The notes under the pieces were generated by a model that saw only the letters and a list, made by a program, of their open reading frames with translations, did no database searches and was not told the DNA's origin. Positions 1 to 15,260 of a DNA stretch of 64,000 nucleotides are shown here, in pieces. Where the stretch lies: positions 8,230,519 to 8,294,518 of the forward strand of contig NC_079420.1 in assembly GCF_026213295.1 (NCBI RefSeq), written 5' to 3'. A program made the position numbers and the translations under genes. The stretch's first letter is position 1. The number at the start of each line of letters is the position of its first letter. The stretch is from Gadus chalcogrammus (lineage: Eukaryota > Chordata > Actinopteri > Gadiformes > Gadidae).

Positions 1-1794
1 CCTTCACTTTCATTAGTTCTCCTTTTGCTTTGTTCCTTCTCCCTTTTTCTTCTCCTTACCAAGGTGCCAAGAAAATGCTGAAACAAACAAATGTCTCCAT
101 TAGAAAAGGTTATTTGGAAAGATATTACACTGTGTTATCTCATATTTTGTATTATTTTCTTATCTTTCCCCTTTCTTTCCTATTCTTTTCTCCTTCTTTT
201 CCTACTCGTTCGCAATCTTTCCTAATGTTTCCCATTCTTTCCTTTTCCCTCTCCACTCCCTTGTCCTTCTTTCCCGGTCTTTCCCATCTCATCCCATCCC
301 ATTAATTCCCCATCCCACAGCCCAATCTAGCCCAATGAGTGGTAAACGGTCGTGCCGCGGTGCTCTGCCATCTCTTTTAATTGGGAGGGCATCGCTGCGG
401 GCGGAGAGATGAATTAGTCATTACGGCGACAACATTACGGCATCGAGCTGCGGCTCCATTAGCGAGGCCGCGGCCGCATACGTTCTCGCTCGCTCTCTCG
501 TTCCCGCCGTCGTCGTAATGATCGTTTATTAAGCTGCTGTTCTGAGAGTCGTTCTGCGCGCCGGGCGCCCTCGCCCCTTTCCACGGTCAGTGACCACGCC
601 GTCGCCGCGTGTGTAATGGGTGTAATGCTGTTACCGTAATAGTATTCCGATAAAAGTCATTCACGACTTTCGCTCTTACAGGAGTGTATCGGGTGACGGG
701 ATCGGACCAGGAAGGTAACTCGTGGTTAGGATTACCCCAGAAGGCCGGTGGGTACATTATTCAACACCCCGAGTCCCGGGTGTTGAGTTTCTATGATTGA
801 TTACATCTCTTTTAAAGGGACATCGTGGATTAGACCAAAATAGATTATGGACAACAAGGGTGTGAGTGTGAAGCTGAACGTAGCACGTTGAATATCACAG
901 CTTGTGTATTTGTAGTTGATGCACATAATCTGCAAATTGATTTTCTAATGTACATTGCAAACCTAAATGATGACCATTGAAATCCTAATAAAACGAAAAG
1001 CGGTTGTCCGACTGACAATCGCTTTTCGTTCTTCGTCGGCCAACGTTTGCAGCTCCGACTCGTGACACATGATGTCACCCGTCCGTGGCGGCGGTCCCGT
1101 TGCTTAAAACAACTTTGTTAAGCAACAGCGAGGTTGTAAACAAACAACCCTACAAACCACGGAGCACTTCTTCTTCTTCCTCACACTCAAACCCTCCTTC
1201 ACTGCAGAACCCACTCTGAGGAGAAGGGGGATGGCCATGTGGGAGCGTGAAGGCCAACCCTGGCCCGATGCAGACACAGGTTCTGCTGAGCAGGGCAGCG
1301 AAGTCTCTGCGACATTGAGGTTCTTAGGAAGGTATATACGCCCTCGGTCATCCAGCGTTGAGCTATGGCTATAGCTTGATAGACATCACAGGGGGGAAAA
1401 CATTGTCGCTTTGTGCCGTTTCCTTATAGGGGATTTGAAAACGTGCAAAATAAAAAACACCATCGTATTAGGACAGCTACTGTTTTTCAAACGTTCCTAA
1501 AAACGTACAGGCAGCTGCTTCTTCTGTGGTTTTTCATAGTTCCTGTCAGTGTGTCTCGTTAACAACTAGAAGCAGCGTTCTTTAAAAGCTAAGCGCTCCT
1601 TCTGGGTGGGATGTGGTGGGTCACGGTGACATGAGGCGAGGTATGCGGCCCTCCGGGACGGGGTTTGAAGACGGGGGCCGTCTCAGTAGCACCTGGCCTG
1701 GGCCCAGGGCCTCGGACGTGGGGGAGCGAGAGGTTGCGTGAGCACACCGCTCATTAAGCCCCCCGGCCCGCCAGGTGGACTGCAGCTTGGGTTT
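1..1794. other. Non-coding flank, no gene seen
   Basis: No spliced exon or known protein could be recognised in any frame. The first 300 bases are pyrimidine-rich (many CTTTCC and TTCC runs). From about 350 the DNA becomes CpG-rich and carries several TAAT/ATTA cores. It probably lies in, or upstream of, a large 5' intron of pde3a, because the first pde3a exon is not visible here; that placement is inference. Confidence 0.4.
350..660. promoter_or_regulatory. Candidate conserved non-coding element
   Basis: A non-repetitive island in otherwise repeat-laden DNA. It mixes CpG-rich blocks with homeodomain-type cores: TTTAATTGGG, GAATTAGTCATTA, CCATTAGCG and GTTTATTAAG. No reading frame spans it. 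The mix is typical of developmental enhancers, but conservation cannot be tested from one sequence. Confidence 0.2.
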
Positions 1795-1817
1795 ACACAC
1801 GCACACACACACACACA

Positions 1818-1855
<38 letters not shown>

Positions 1856-2025
1856 TATCTGCATACACACGCTCGCACGCACACACATTTGAACGTACGT
1901 ACGCACGCACAAACAAGCATATGCATGCACACACACACACACGCGTGCACAATCCTGCACGCACACCCACCCACACACACAAAGACACACACACACTCAC
2001 ACACATTCATGCATGCACACCCACC

Positions 2026-2068
<43 letters not shown>

Positions 2069-2118
2069 ACTCTCTCACACCGCCACGCACACGCACACGC
2101 ACACGCACACATATACAA
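1795..2118. repeat. Compound (CA)n microsatellite
   Basis: Long runs of CA broken by CG, GCAT and CCCA variants, with pure stretches near 1820-1852 and 2030-2065. The open frames through it (THTHTH or CVCVCV) are repeat artefacts. Confidence 0.95.
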
Positions 2119-3332
<1,214 letters not shown>

Positions 3333-3667
3333 TTGGATATGTTTGTAGACAGGGGTTAAAGAGTATGGAATGCAGAACATGCAGATTGTGCAGAGTGATA
3401 TCTGGGTGGTGGTTGATCTTGTTTTGCGTCTCATAGTCAGGATGCAGGCTGGACGACCAATCAGGACACATTCATGGCCCTGAGTACGTTTTATTGGTCT
3501 GTGAATTGAACTATAACTAAAGTTATATCAAAAAATGCATCCCCTTTTGAAAATGGCGGTACCTTTATGAAAACTCAGTGTCCATCTGCACTCGGTATGA
3601 AAGGTTTTTCTCTTTGTTAGGTCAAGGTATAAGAATGTTTCCTTTTAAACTGTGCATATAGGTGTCT

Positions 3668-3930
<263 letters not shown>

Positions 3931-4359
3931 TAATGGACGCTGTTTTATTGGCCAGCTCTTCAGCAGACTCTATGAGTAATCACATAATGCCTTCTCTGAC
4001 GTCAGAGACGTTGCCGTGGAAACGCACTGCGCCCGGCTCTGGGCGGGCCTTCCCCTTTCTTTTTTTCCCTCTCCTCACATCTCATCCTGTATGCTTAATA
4101 CTCCACAGCCCAGATGGAAGCGCTGCTTCTCTGTCTGATATAGATCTCCAGTCTATAGATTTATAAAACACCCACGGTACAACACACACGCTCTCAAGAA
4201 TGGGACTTTTTCGTCTCCTCTGTTTTATTTATCACTTATTTCGGGGTGTTTTATATCTTTTCCTTTGTTCCCTGTTTTTCATTTAATTTCTCTTCGTCTT
4301 TTCATCTGATCAGATGGTCCTGTATAAACTGTATCATTGTTTTATATTGTTCTCCATTC

Positions 4360-4700
4360 ATCTTTCCTCTCCTCTCCTCTCCTCTTCTCTCCTCTCCTCT
4401 CCTCTCCTCTTCTCTCCTCACTTCTCTCCTCTCCTCTACTCCTCATGGTGCTCGCTCCTCCCCATCTCTCCCTTCTCCTCCCCTCCTCTTCCCTCCCCTC
4501 TCCTCTCTTCTCATGTGTTCTCTTCTCTCTTCTCATGTGTTCTCCTCTTCTCCTCTGCTGTCACCTGTTCTCTCCTCCCCTCCCTTATCCTGACCTCACC
4601 TCACCTCTGCTTTCTTCTCCCCTCCCCTCTCCTCCCCTCCCTTATTCTGACCACTATCTCTACTCCCTTCTCTCCTCTCTTCTCCTCACCTCTCCACTCT
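4360..4700. repeat. Polypyrimidine (CTCTC/TCTCC)n tract
   Basis: Nearly uninterrupted C and T on the + strand with a CTCCT-type 5-bp period that degenerates to the right. Open frames on both strands are low-complexity artefacts. Confidence 0.9.
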
Positions 4701-4738
4701 TATTTTCAGTTCCTTCAACCCCGCCTTTGTATTCACCT

Positions 4739-4818
4739 TTTTCTCCCTCCCTCCACCTTTCTCCCTCCCTCCACCTTTCTCCCAACCTCCATCGTTCTCC
4801 CTCCCTCCACCTTTCTCC
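4739..4818. repeat. Short pyrimidine minisatellite
   Basis: Four to five tandem units of about 18 bp of the form CTCCCTCCACCTTT with minor variation. Confidence 0.8.
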
Positions 4819-7800
4819 GGCTCTCTTCCAGCAAACTCTGCAGTGTCCCCTGAACCACCTCTGGGTCTTGTCCCCAGCAGAAGTACTCATTCTTCTCTCT
4901 CTGCCTTTCATGTGTTGCTAAATTCCCCTGAACGACTGACCTCTCTCTCTGTCTCTCTGGAAGTCTTTCCTTTATAGTTTTCCGTTTTCCCTTCGCTCGA
5001 TGCGCTCTGGTGGATGAAAGGAAAACGCGGTCCCTTGTGTAATTGTACCTACAGATGATTCGTACCGTTCCAGGGCTGTCAGTTGGATCCACAGAGGAAA
5101 CCAGGCAGTCCGGGTTTGAGTTCAGAAAATGTTCAATTTCATGGTCGTTGAATGCAAATCACCCCGTCGAGATTTTAATAAATTGCACATAGTACATTTG
5201 GCCGTACAAAGAAAGTACAAAGAGCGATTAAATGTTATTTTCTGTAACTGCTTCAATACGTTGTCGAAGCATTTGTTGACTGTGTGGCGCACAAACACAT
5301 ATGGAAAAAGGAAAGATTCATTTGAAGAGTGCTTCATCATTTCTTTTCCTTCATCTTCTGACTGGCAGGCAAACGGTCAAAACGTCAATAATACGACTTG
5401 TCTGGTTATTGTGTTAACTTTGGCCCGCTACACAAACCAAGCCTTTAATGGCTCTGTGTTGTGTTCTCTGTTGTCATCGCTCAAAGGGGAGAGCGTCTCA
5501 GAGCACAATACTGGAATCCCAAACCCTTTCCTCCCGAGATGAAAATTGGTCCCTCGCTGTTCTCTTTTATTTATCTTCTTGCTCAAACCGCCACCCCCTG
5601 CACTCGTACCGCTCGCTAAATGTCCCGGGCGGTCATGAGTGTGATTGGTGTCTGGTCATCCGGGCGGCAGATTGAGCGGTCATCTGGATGATTTTGTTAT
5701 ACTCGGAAACAGAGACGCTGTTAATGGAACCCCGCTGTCTCTCGCTAACCAACTGGGTGGTTCGGTGGCCGACGCCGTCTCCCCCCTTAGTTCAAGCTCA
5801 TTGGAAAACCGGGGTTTACTCGGTTTACACGCGTCTCCTTTTTGTGGGTGACAGGAGCGGTGAGGCGTGTGACGCTAGGCTGTGGTGTCGCGGGAAACCG
5901 ACACAAGCGGCTGAGATCGTCCACCGTCTGCCCACGGCTGACCGAGCTCTCTGTAGGCCGTTGCAGAGCCGTTTCCTGAACCCGGTGACGCTGCAGGAAC
6001 TTTAGAGCCCACGCAGACGACTCATTGTTGGGGTGAAACTCCAGCCAAAACTCGCAGTTTGACACGGCACAGCGAATTATGAATAGACAAAATGAGAAGG
6101 ATAACCAGGTTTGCTCAGGAATTGACACTCATAATTGGGGATATTTGGTGTGTTAAGATATTTAACATGATACAATTATATTTATGGAGATTTAACTTGC
6201 GAGAAGCGCAATAGTCTTGTAGCCGTTTGGTAATCTTTCAGTTTTGGTCAGTCTATGAAACTTGGACACAAAACATGTCGGATCAGAGCTAAAGCGATCC
6301 GCGTTGGAAGCGGTATAGGCGCCGTTCTTCAACCTCCAGGTTGCGGCCCTTCATAGCCGTTTCCTCTAGCGTCACTTTACTGTACATCCAGACGGCGAGG
6401 GGGAAAGCGGAGGTCCAGATTTCCGTTGGAGTCATCAGCAGGTTTTTTTCTAACATGCGGCGTGACGCAGGTAGCGGCCAGCTGAGATGTGAGCTCTGTG
6501 CGTCCATCCCCCCGGGCCCCCCAGACCCCCAGCTCCCCCAGCACCCATTATGTCCATCCTGGTGCTGCAGTCCTAATCAACTTAGACGGAGGGAAAGTCA
6601 TTTATTCGAGGATCTGTTTTCCATTATATCAATGCGTGCAACGCAATAAACACGTCGTTCTTTTTACAGGCCGCCGATTCGGCCAACTTTCCGCGGTTTT
6701 TTTTTCTCAAACTCCAGGGGTGGTCGGTTGGCGTTTTCTGCTCCTGCATGGCACAGGCCAATCAACAGTGTGTCAGTAACTGTTTCCGACTTTATAGCTC
6801 CTTCTTTTCTTTTTTTACGGTGGCCACCTTTCAGTCAAGCATTGTAATTAATTGAACCCCCTTCTCTGCACCTTGGAATACCCTTTTAGGGCTTGAGTTC
6901 AGCGGGGGTAAATATACTCGCCTGATGATGCCGCTACTTATTTAGAGTGGCAATGAACGGCCGCTTCATCTAAACCCTCTGCAGAAAGGCCCTTCTTTTT
7001 TTTTATTATCACACAACATCAAGTACAGTACAACCCTGGGGATTCTGTCTGTTAAACATTGGCGTGTTCAGCCTCTTCAACGACGTTGCTTGCTCAAACA
7101 AAATCAAGCTCCCTTTACATTGCAGTTGCGTTGCTCCCTTGCCCTGATCAACGATTGGCTGATTCAAGGAGATGTGAGGTCAGGAGGTGTTAATAAACGA
7201 GGTCCACAGAGGTCCGTGCTGGGTTCAGTCGCATGTCTTCCCAGGGCTGGAGGTTGAGATGGAAGCAGGATGAATGTGGGGAGGGAGATGGTGAAATGGC
7301 AAAGGTCTCGGCTAACTGTTTCTTCAGCTGCTCTCCGGGGCTGGCTTTTACTGTTTTGGGAACAAATGAGATTGTGTGACGCAAGCGGAGTCTTTGTTTT
7401 TGTCGTTTGGTTTCTTAATAGATTTATTTGAATTTATAATGAAAACCTGTGCTGGTCTTGAACAGTATTTCACTCGTTATCACTTTCTGGTAATGATGTT
7501 CTTTTTATTAATGTTATCTCATCCGATGATTGTATATTTTGAGACCAGAGACCAGAATTTTTCAAACTTAATATATTTTAATTGATTTTGAAATAACTAA
7601 AGGTGTTAACCAATTCTATGCAAAACATTTTAATGATCCTGGTCCTCTCCCTTGCGAACATGCTTGTAATGAAGTGTAGTTTTCATGTTATTTAACAACA
7701 AATTAATTCTAGCTCAAAAGCTGTTCAGTGGATCACAGATGCTTAGGAGAGAAGTTGTATTGTGCTTCTCTGTTATTTCTGTCATCTTCTGTTCTTTCAC

Positions 7801-8140
7801 GTCATCTAGGGACAATCTCTGCCGTAATACAAACATACGACCATCCCTGTCATACATTTTTGACAGATTCTACACATACGCGGTCTCAAGTACTGGCTAA
7901 AATGATACTTGGCACAAAGGGGGAATGGTCAAAACTGGTGTGCCCTCTCACCTATAAATCTTTGTATTTATGCCAAAAGTCCTTGAACTCTTGCATGAAA
8001 GTATTCCATCACAAGAGCAATCCCAATTAAAATGAACTAACAACTTCATAACCCATGTTACGGTCAAGTTTTTGCAAGATTTTAAACTATCAATCAGGAA
8101 CTATCATTCATTTGGGTAGCATTATAAAAGTGTAAGACTG
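4819..8140. other. Non-coding region, no gene seen
   Basis: About 3.3 kb without a recognisable exon, RNA gene or intact mobile element. The open frames present are short (at most about 137 codons), and none has family similarity or flanking splice signals that convinced me. CpG-rich patches occur near 5590-5960 and 6290-6560. Confidence 0.4.

Positions 8141-8142
<2 letters not shown>

Positions 8143-8214
<72 letters not shown>
8143..8214. repeat. (TC)n microsatellite
   Basis: Uninterrupted TC dinucleotides over about 70 bp. Confidence 0.97.
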
Positions 8215-8216
<2 letters not shown>

Positions 8217-8584
8217 ATCAGTGAGACAGCGCTGTTGAGAATTAAGATTGATGAACGCCCGGTATGCCTGTGTGGACGTCATAGCTGCTGCTACGTTGTA
8301 CCTCCTCCCACATGGGCAGCGTTAGCTACATGTAGCGCAGGGGCAGCCTATCACGGGCGGCCATCAGTCAGCCTTCAGGAGCAAAGTGTTCTTTCGTGGA
8401 ACGTTTTTTTTGTGTGTTTTTACGGTGTATCTGTGTTAAACAAAGGGAAACGCTCGTCCTTGTTGTGTATTTTTACTGGGATTCCTTCCATGTTTGAACA
8501 GCAGCTTCAGAAGAAAAGGCGAACAATGTTTTTCCTACCCCGTGGAGAGTTTCACGGTGCTCCCTGCATGTGCACATGAACATC

Positions 8585-8955
<371 letters not shown>

Positions 8956-9390
8956 GCTGACACACTGAAACAAAGTTGGTATTAAATATGTGCTGATCTG
9001 TGCTGATCTCTGGCGGGACAGCGACTCTCTCCCCCTGGGTGGTCCATCATCATCGTCTCCCAGCAGAGAGCCCCTCTCTAACCATACCAAGTATTACTTT
9101 GTCAGAGTAATAATGGGATAGGCAGCGACATGTTCTGCACACGCCAGGCCTTTTTTTGATGTCTAGTAATGTTAACCAATGTGAAAGCATCATGTTGTTG
9201 TTTTTTCAGGCTCAAGCAAAATGCTTATGCCTACAATACATTTTTATTTTCATGGCCGGCAAGCTCGGGGTGAATCCCACTGAGTATGAAACTAAGGAAA
9301 GATATGTGAGAGACACCGAGGTCAGTGGTTTCACTGGTTTCACTGGTGGTTTACCAGCCCCATTCTGAATCTCCTAATCCTGTTCGTCTG

Positions 9391-9538
<148 letters not shown>

Positions 9539-9639
9539 CCCACACCAACACACACACGCAAACATACACACTCGCACTCACTCACGCCCAGACACAGACC
9601 CACCCCCTGCTGTCTCGGTTAGCACTTTCGCCCGAACAC

Positions 9640-10026
9640 CGCTGCTTGTTAAGTGACCTTGTCTATCATCTGAAACCCATCTGAGCCTGTGAGTGTGAGG
9701 CTTTACCAGCCCACCGGTTCTGTCTCTGCTACTGAGAACACCGGACCATGCTAGCTCTTTTACGAGCTGATAGCATGGTAGCACGCTGACCCAGAGGACA
9801 GCCGTGCCTCCCACCTGCGAGAAAAGAGGAAATGGAGAGTTAGGCAACGCATACTGGAACACACATGCAGTTTATTAGTGACTGGGAGTCCCTCGGCACA
9901 TGCACGCGTACGTTCACACACATAAACAGGCCGCGATGAATGTGCACGTACACACATATGTTCACACAGTTACGCACACAGACAAACCAAAGTACGTCTA
10001 CAAATGGTCGCACACACCAAAGTATG

Positions 10027-10058
<32 letters not shown>

Positions 10059-10234
10059 CCTGACATGTGTTTATGATATGTTGTGAATGTGTCAGTGATT
10101 TATAAAGGTTGTAAAGACGGTTGATTTAAACGCATGCGCTGCAGACCATTCTCCTATCTTGTGTTTACTGTGGCGCTGTGGGAATCTTGACGTTATTGTA
10201 AATGTACTGTGTGAAGTTTAAGAGTCGGAGAGAG

Positions 10235-10237
<3 letters not shown>
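9640..10237. other. Non-coding spacer, no gene seen
   Basis: Unique sequence with scattered CA-rich words and a small (CA)n run near 10028-10054. Nothing else recognised. Confidence 0.4.
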
Positions 10238-10315
<78 letters not shown>

Positions 10316-10331
10316 TGCTTGTGTGTGTGTG
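10238..10331. repeat. (GT)n microsatellite
   Basis: About 75 bp of pure GT dinucleotides, then a short variant tail. Confidence 0.95.
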
Positions 10332-11092
10332 GTCCTCTCTTGGAACAAGCAGACAATATAGAGTAGTTCGCTGTGTCAGCCCTATGAAAATAAGACGTGA
10401 CAGGTTCTCGGTCCACGCAGGTGAAATGCCATATGGCTTTTACAATTTAGCATTTGAGTTTCATCTATTCATACATTCCCTCTTCGGCTCAGTGCCTCCT
10501 GGCCACAGAGCCATGGATCATGAACTATCAAATAAAAACTTGATATTGCTAAACAAGAATATTGTATTATACACGCCAAACGCACGCTGCAATATTCATC
10601 TGTAAATTGTTCCAAAGTACCGTGAACCTTACGCCGAGAGCACAAGTTGTCATGTTTAGGTCAGATCCAAAGTGCATTGTTATTCAACCGTTCGTTAACT
10701 TTAAAAGCCTTTCTGACGCAGATTGTCTCTTCCAAAAGAAATATTGTTTGCTGCCAAAGGCAGACTTGTGGTTTTTTATAAAAAAAACAGTTTTACTGGG
10801 GAAAGTAACACCCACCCTTTGTGTTTGACAATACACCATATTGGCAGGAATGTAACGCTATTTTTCATAGCACTACATAAATCCTGCGGGAAGAATTCTG
10901 TTTTGGTTCAAACTATGACTAATGGTCTCTCTATCTACCTGTTTTACCTATCTGGTCTTTTCTAAATCATCTCATTTCAAAATGCTATAAAAGTACAGCA
11001 ATTATTTTTTGAGACAAATAAATCAATATTGGCATTTAAGTTTTGAATGAAAGCATGAATTATAAATGTCCAAATAAATATGTCTGAAGAGG

Positions 11093-11263
11093 ACTGGTCC
11101 AATGGAAATGCATTGTGGGAAATAGAAAGATGCATTGTGGGAAATAGGGAAATGGATTTTGGGTAATAGTGAAATGCATTGTGAAAAAAAAGGGAAATAG
11201 GGACATGAAATAGGGAAATGTATTCTGGGAAATTAGGGAAGTGCATTCTGGGAAATATAACTC
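11093..11263. repeat. Short AT-rich minisatellite
   Basis: Seven to eight imperfect tandem units of about 20-24 bp around the core GAAATGCATTGTGGGAAATA. The units diverge from left to right. Confidence 0.75.
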
Positions 11264-11354
11264 TTTATAATACCGTCTCCATATCTTGTGAGCTCTGTTC
11301 CAATCGCACATCATTAGGGAAATAAGACTAGATGATATCCACTGACAACACACA

Positions 11355-11845
11355 ATCAAATACTCGACTAGCTTTCACTGGTGGTGGAATGGGGATAGGA
11401 TGAGTAGTATTTGTATTCGACCCTAGGCCAACGTGTACAGGGTTTGATCCCCATGTGTCCAGTGACCAACCCTTCCCTGCTCCATGTATCTACGTTCACG
11501 GAAAGTTGCCTGGATGGAAGCGTTTTCGAATGTTTTCTGAAATGACCCAATTGCATTGGAAGCAATACTTAACCTCCCTGTAGCCGGCCTGGGCCGAGCA
11601 ACGATATACTTGACTGGCTCTCACTTGGGGTGTTGGGGGTTAGCATGGGTAGTAATTGTATTCGACCCCCCGGCCAACGGGTTGAGGGTTCGATCCCCAG
11701 ATGACCCCTCCCTGTTCCTTCCTGGGATGTATCTGTGTTCACGGCAAGTCTCTCTGGATGTCTCGCGCCGCATGCATGTTTTCTGAAATGACCAAACGAT
11801 ATTGGAAGCAGTACTTAACCTCCCTGTAGCCGGTCTTGGCCGAGC
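11355..11845 (+). mobile_element. Two tandem tRNA-derived SINE-like copies
   Basis: Two diverged copies of one unit of about 240 bp lie head to tail (about 11355-11600 and 11601-11845). Each contains TTGTATTCGACC, a polymerase III box B-like motif (GGTTTGATCCCC or GGTTCGATCCCC), GTTTTCTGAAATGACC, and the shared end AACCTCCCTGTAGCCGG. Box B and the unit length fit a tRNA-derived SINE. The family name is not recognised. Confidence 0.6.
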
Positions 11846-11850
11846 CGGGG

Positions 11851-12420
11851 GCTAAAGCCGCCCCACAAAGCCCTGCTGGCACCTTGCAGGCCGTACGCAG
11901 CGCTGGCCTGTAAAACAAATAAACAAGTGAATGCTGTGTTTCCAGACTCCAGCGGCAGCAGCAGCAGCAGCCCTGACTGGACCATTATACACTAATGGCT
12001 TTGGCATGTCCTTTTTGGGGGTAAAGGAGCGGCGGGGGGTTGGGTGGAAGGGGGGTGGGGGGGGTGGGTGGTTGGGGGGGGTTGCCAGGTCTGCCTAGTC
12101 CGTTCCCCCCCTTTTTCACCCGGTTAAAAAAGAAGAAGAAGAAGAAAAAAAAAGGTGTAGTTCTGGGAATCTCTGTGCCGGTGCCCTGAAAAGTGTTGAT
12201 GGTAAAAAAAAAAAGCAGTTCGAACCATGTGATGTAGTATTGGATACAGAAGTATCACTCAACGTGGTCTCGGGTTCGAAGCGCCCGGGTGACGTTTACC
12301 CGGGCGTGCGCACTCTGCCCCTGGGCTCGGAGCGGGGCGCACTGCATTGTGTTTGATGTCGTTTTTGAGGTCAGTATGTAGGGTAGTGCCGCGGAGGGTT
12401 TTTACTCTGGGGAGGGCAAG
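11851..12420. other. Non-coding spacer with G-rich tract
   Basis: No gene seen. The stretch 12030-12084 holds many runs of 3-8 G on the + strand, a possible G-quadruplex-forming sequence. Poly-A tracts with AAG repeats follow near 12126-12155. Confidence 0.5.
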
Positions 12421-12839
12421 AAGAGAGAGAGAGAGAGATAGAGAGTCAGAGAGAGATGGAGAGAAATATATATAGAGAGAGAGAGCTCTACAGAGGCAAG
12501 GACAGAGAGACAGAGAGGGAGAGATTCAGAGTTAAAGAGAGAGAGCGAGCTCTACAGAGGGAAGGTGAGAGAGACAGAGGAAAATAGAGATATAGACAGT
12601 AAGAGATGGATAGAGAAGGACAGAAAGAGAGGGAGAGAGCTCTACAGATGGAGGGAGAGAGAGAGAGAGAGAGGAAGATAGAGAGATAGAGACAGTAAGA
12701 CAGAGATAGAAAAGGAGAGAGAGAGACGGATAGAGGAAGAGAGAGAGAGTAAGAGAAAAAGGGGGAGATACAGAGGGAAAGAGAGAGTGAGGGAGAGGGA
12801 GACATAGAGAGGAAGAGAGAGATAGATAGAGTAAGAGAG

Positions 12840-12923
<84 letters not shown>

Positions 12924-13009
12924 CGCTCTACAGAGGGAGGAAGAGAGGGACAGAGAGAGAGAGAGAGAGAGAGCAAGAGAGAGAGAGAGAGCGCTCTACA
13001 GAGGGAGGA

Positions 13010-13088
<79 letters not shown>

Positions 13089-13136
13089 TCTACAGAGGGA
13101 GGAAGAGAGAGACAGAGGGAGAGAGAGAGAGAGATG
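12421..13136. repeat. Polypurine (GA)n array with a recurring insert
   Basis: About 700 bp of almost pure purine on the + strand. A non-GA landmark, CTCTACAGAGG, recurs about six times (near 12485, 12549, 12639, 12927, 12994 and 13087), so the array is a higher-order minisatellite in which the GA stretches have expanded. ORFs here are repeat artefacts. Confidence 0.9.
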
Positions 13137-13370
13137 TGGGCTGCCAGATTCGGTCGCCGTCGGGGGAGATGCTGCAGGACTCACACACTCACTGCTCCCA
13201 TTAGACAGGCTTTACTCACTCACAGGAACGCGCAGGAGACAAATCCCATTGGTCACACTTCAGGAAGTGGAAGACGGGGAGAAAAGGAGTACAAAGGGAG
13301 GGGGGCAGGGCGGTAATCGTACAGTAGACACAGTACAGATGCAGCGACGGTGTGTGACACACACACAATC

Positions 13371-13534
13371 AGTGCGCGCGTGTGTGTGTGTGTCTGTGTG
13401 TGTGAGTCCGTGCGTACGCGTGTGTGTGTGTGTGTTTACGCCTGCCCGTACTGGCCAATGAGAGAGATGCTTTGCGAGTATGCAAATGCAAAAAACGGCT
13501 TATAGGTGTACATGTGCTAATCTATGCGCACACA

Positions 13535-13584
<50 letters not shown>

Positions 13585-13622
13585 TGTCTGTGTGCGTGTG
13601 TGTGTCTATATGTGTGCGTGTG
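13371..13622. repeat. GT-rich microsatellite blocks
   Basis: Two GT-rich blocks (13371-13436 and about 13533-13622), separated by a short unique stretch. Confidence 0.85.
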
Positions 13623-13639
13623 TTTCCCCCTCCTTACGA

Positions 13640-14872
<1,233 letters not shown>

Positions 14873-15136
14873 GTTCCATACCCACCTCTGTTGCCATCAC
14901 AGCAAGGGTGATGTGCTTTGGAGTCCTCTCTTTTTTACAGGAGGAGGTGGGTACGGCTGTATTTGTTTAAATGCCAATGGACCCTATGCTGGTGGGAACA
15001 GCACCGTTCAAACTACCACAGTGTTATCTTCCAGACAGTAAAACCTCACAAACCGACTGATTGAGTTAATCATGTATCCTTCCTCTCAGCACAGAGATAC
15101 GCTTGCATCCTCCGTGATTCCTCCTCCTCCGGTTAC

Positions 15137-15196
15137 ACACACACACACACACGCACGCACGCATGCACGCACGCACACACACACACACACACGCAT

Positions 15197-15257
<61 letters not shown>
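15137..15257. repeat. (CA)n microsatellite
   Basis: CA dinucleotides with CG and GCAT interruptions on the left and a pure run on the right. Confidence 0.95.

Positions 15258-15260
<3 letters not shown>

Noticed and set aside
12488..13316. Ser/Leu-rich and Arg/Glu-rich frames of 130-160 codons
   Set aside because: Produced by the (GA)n array. No complexity and no splice context.
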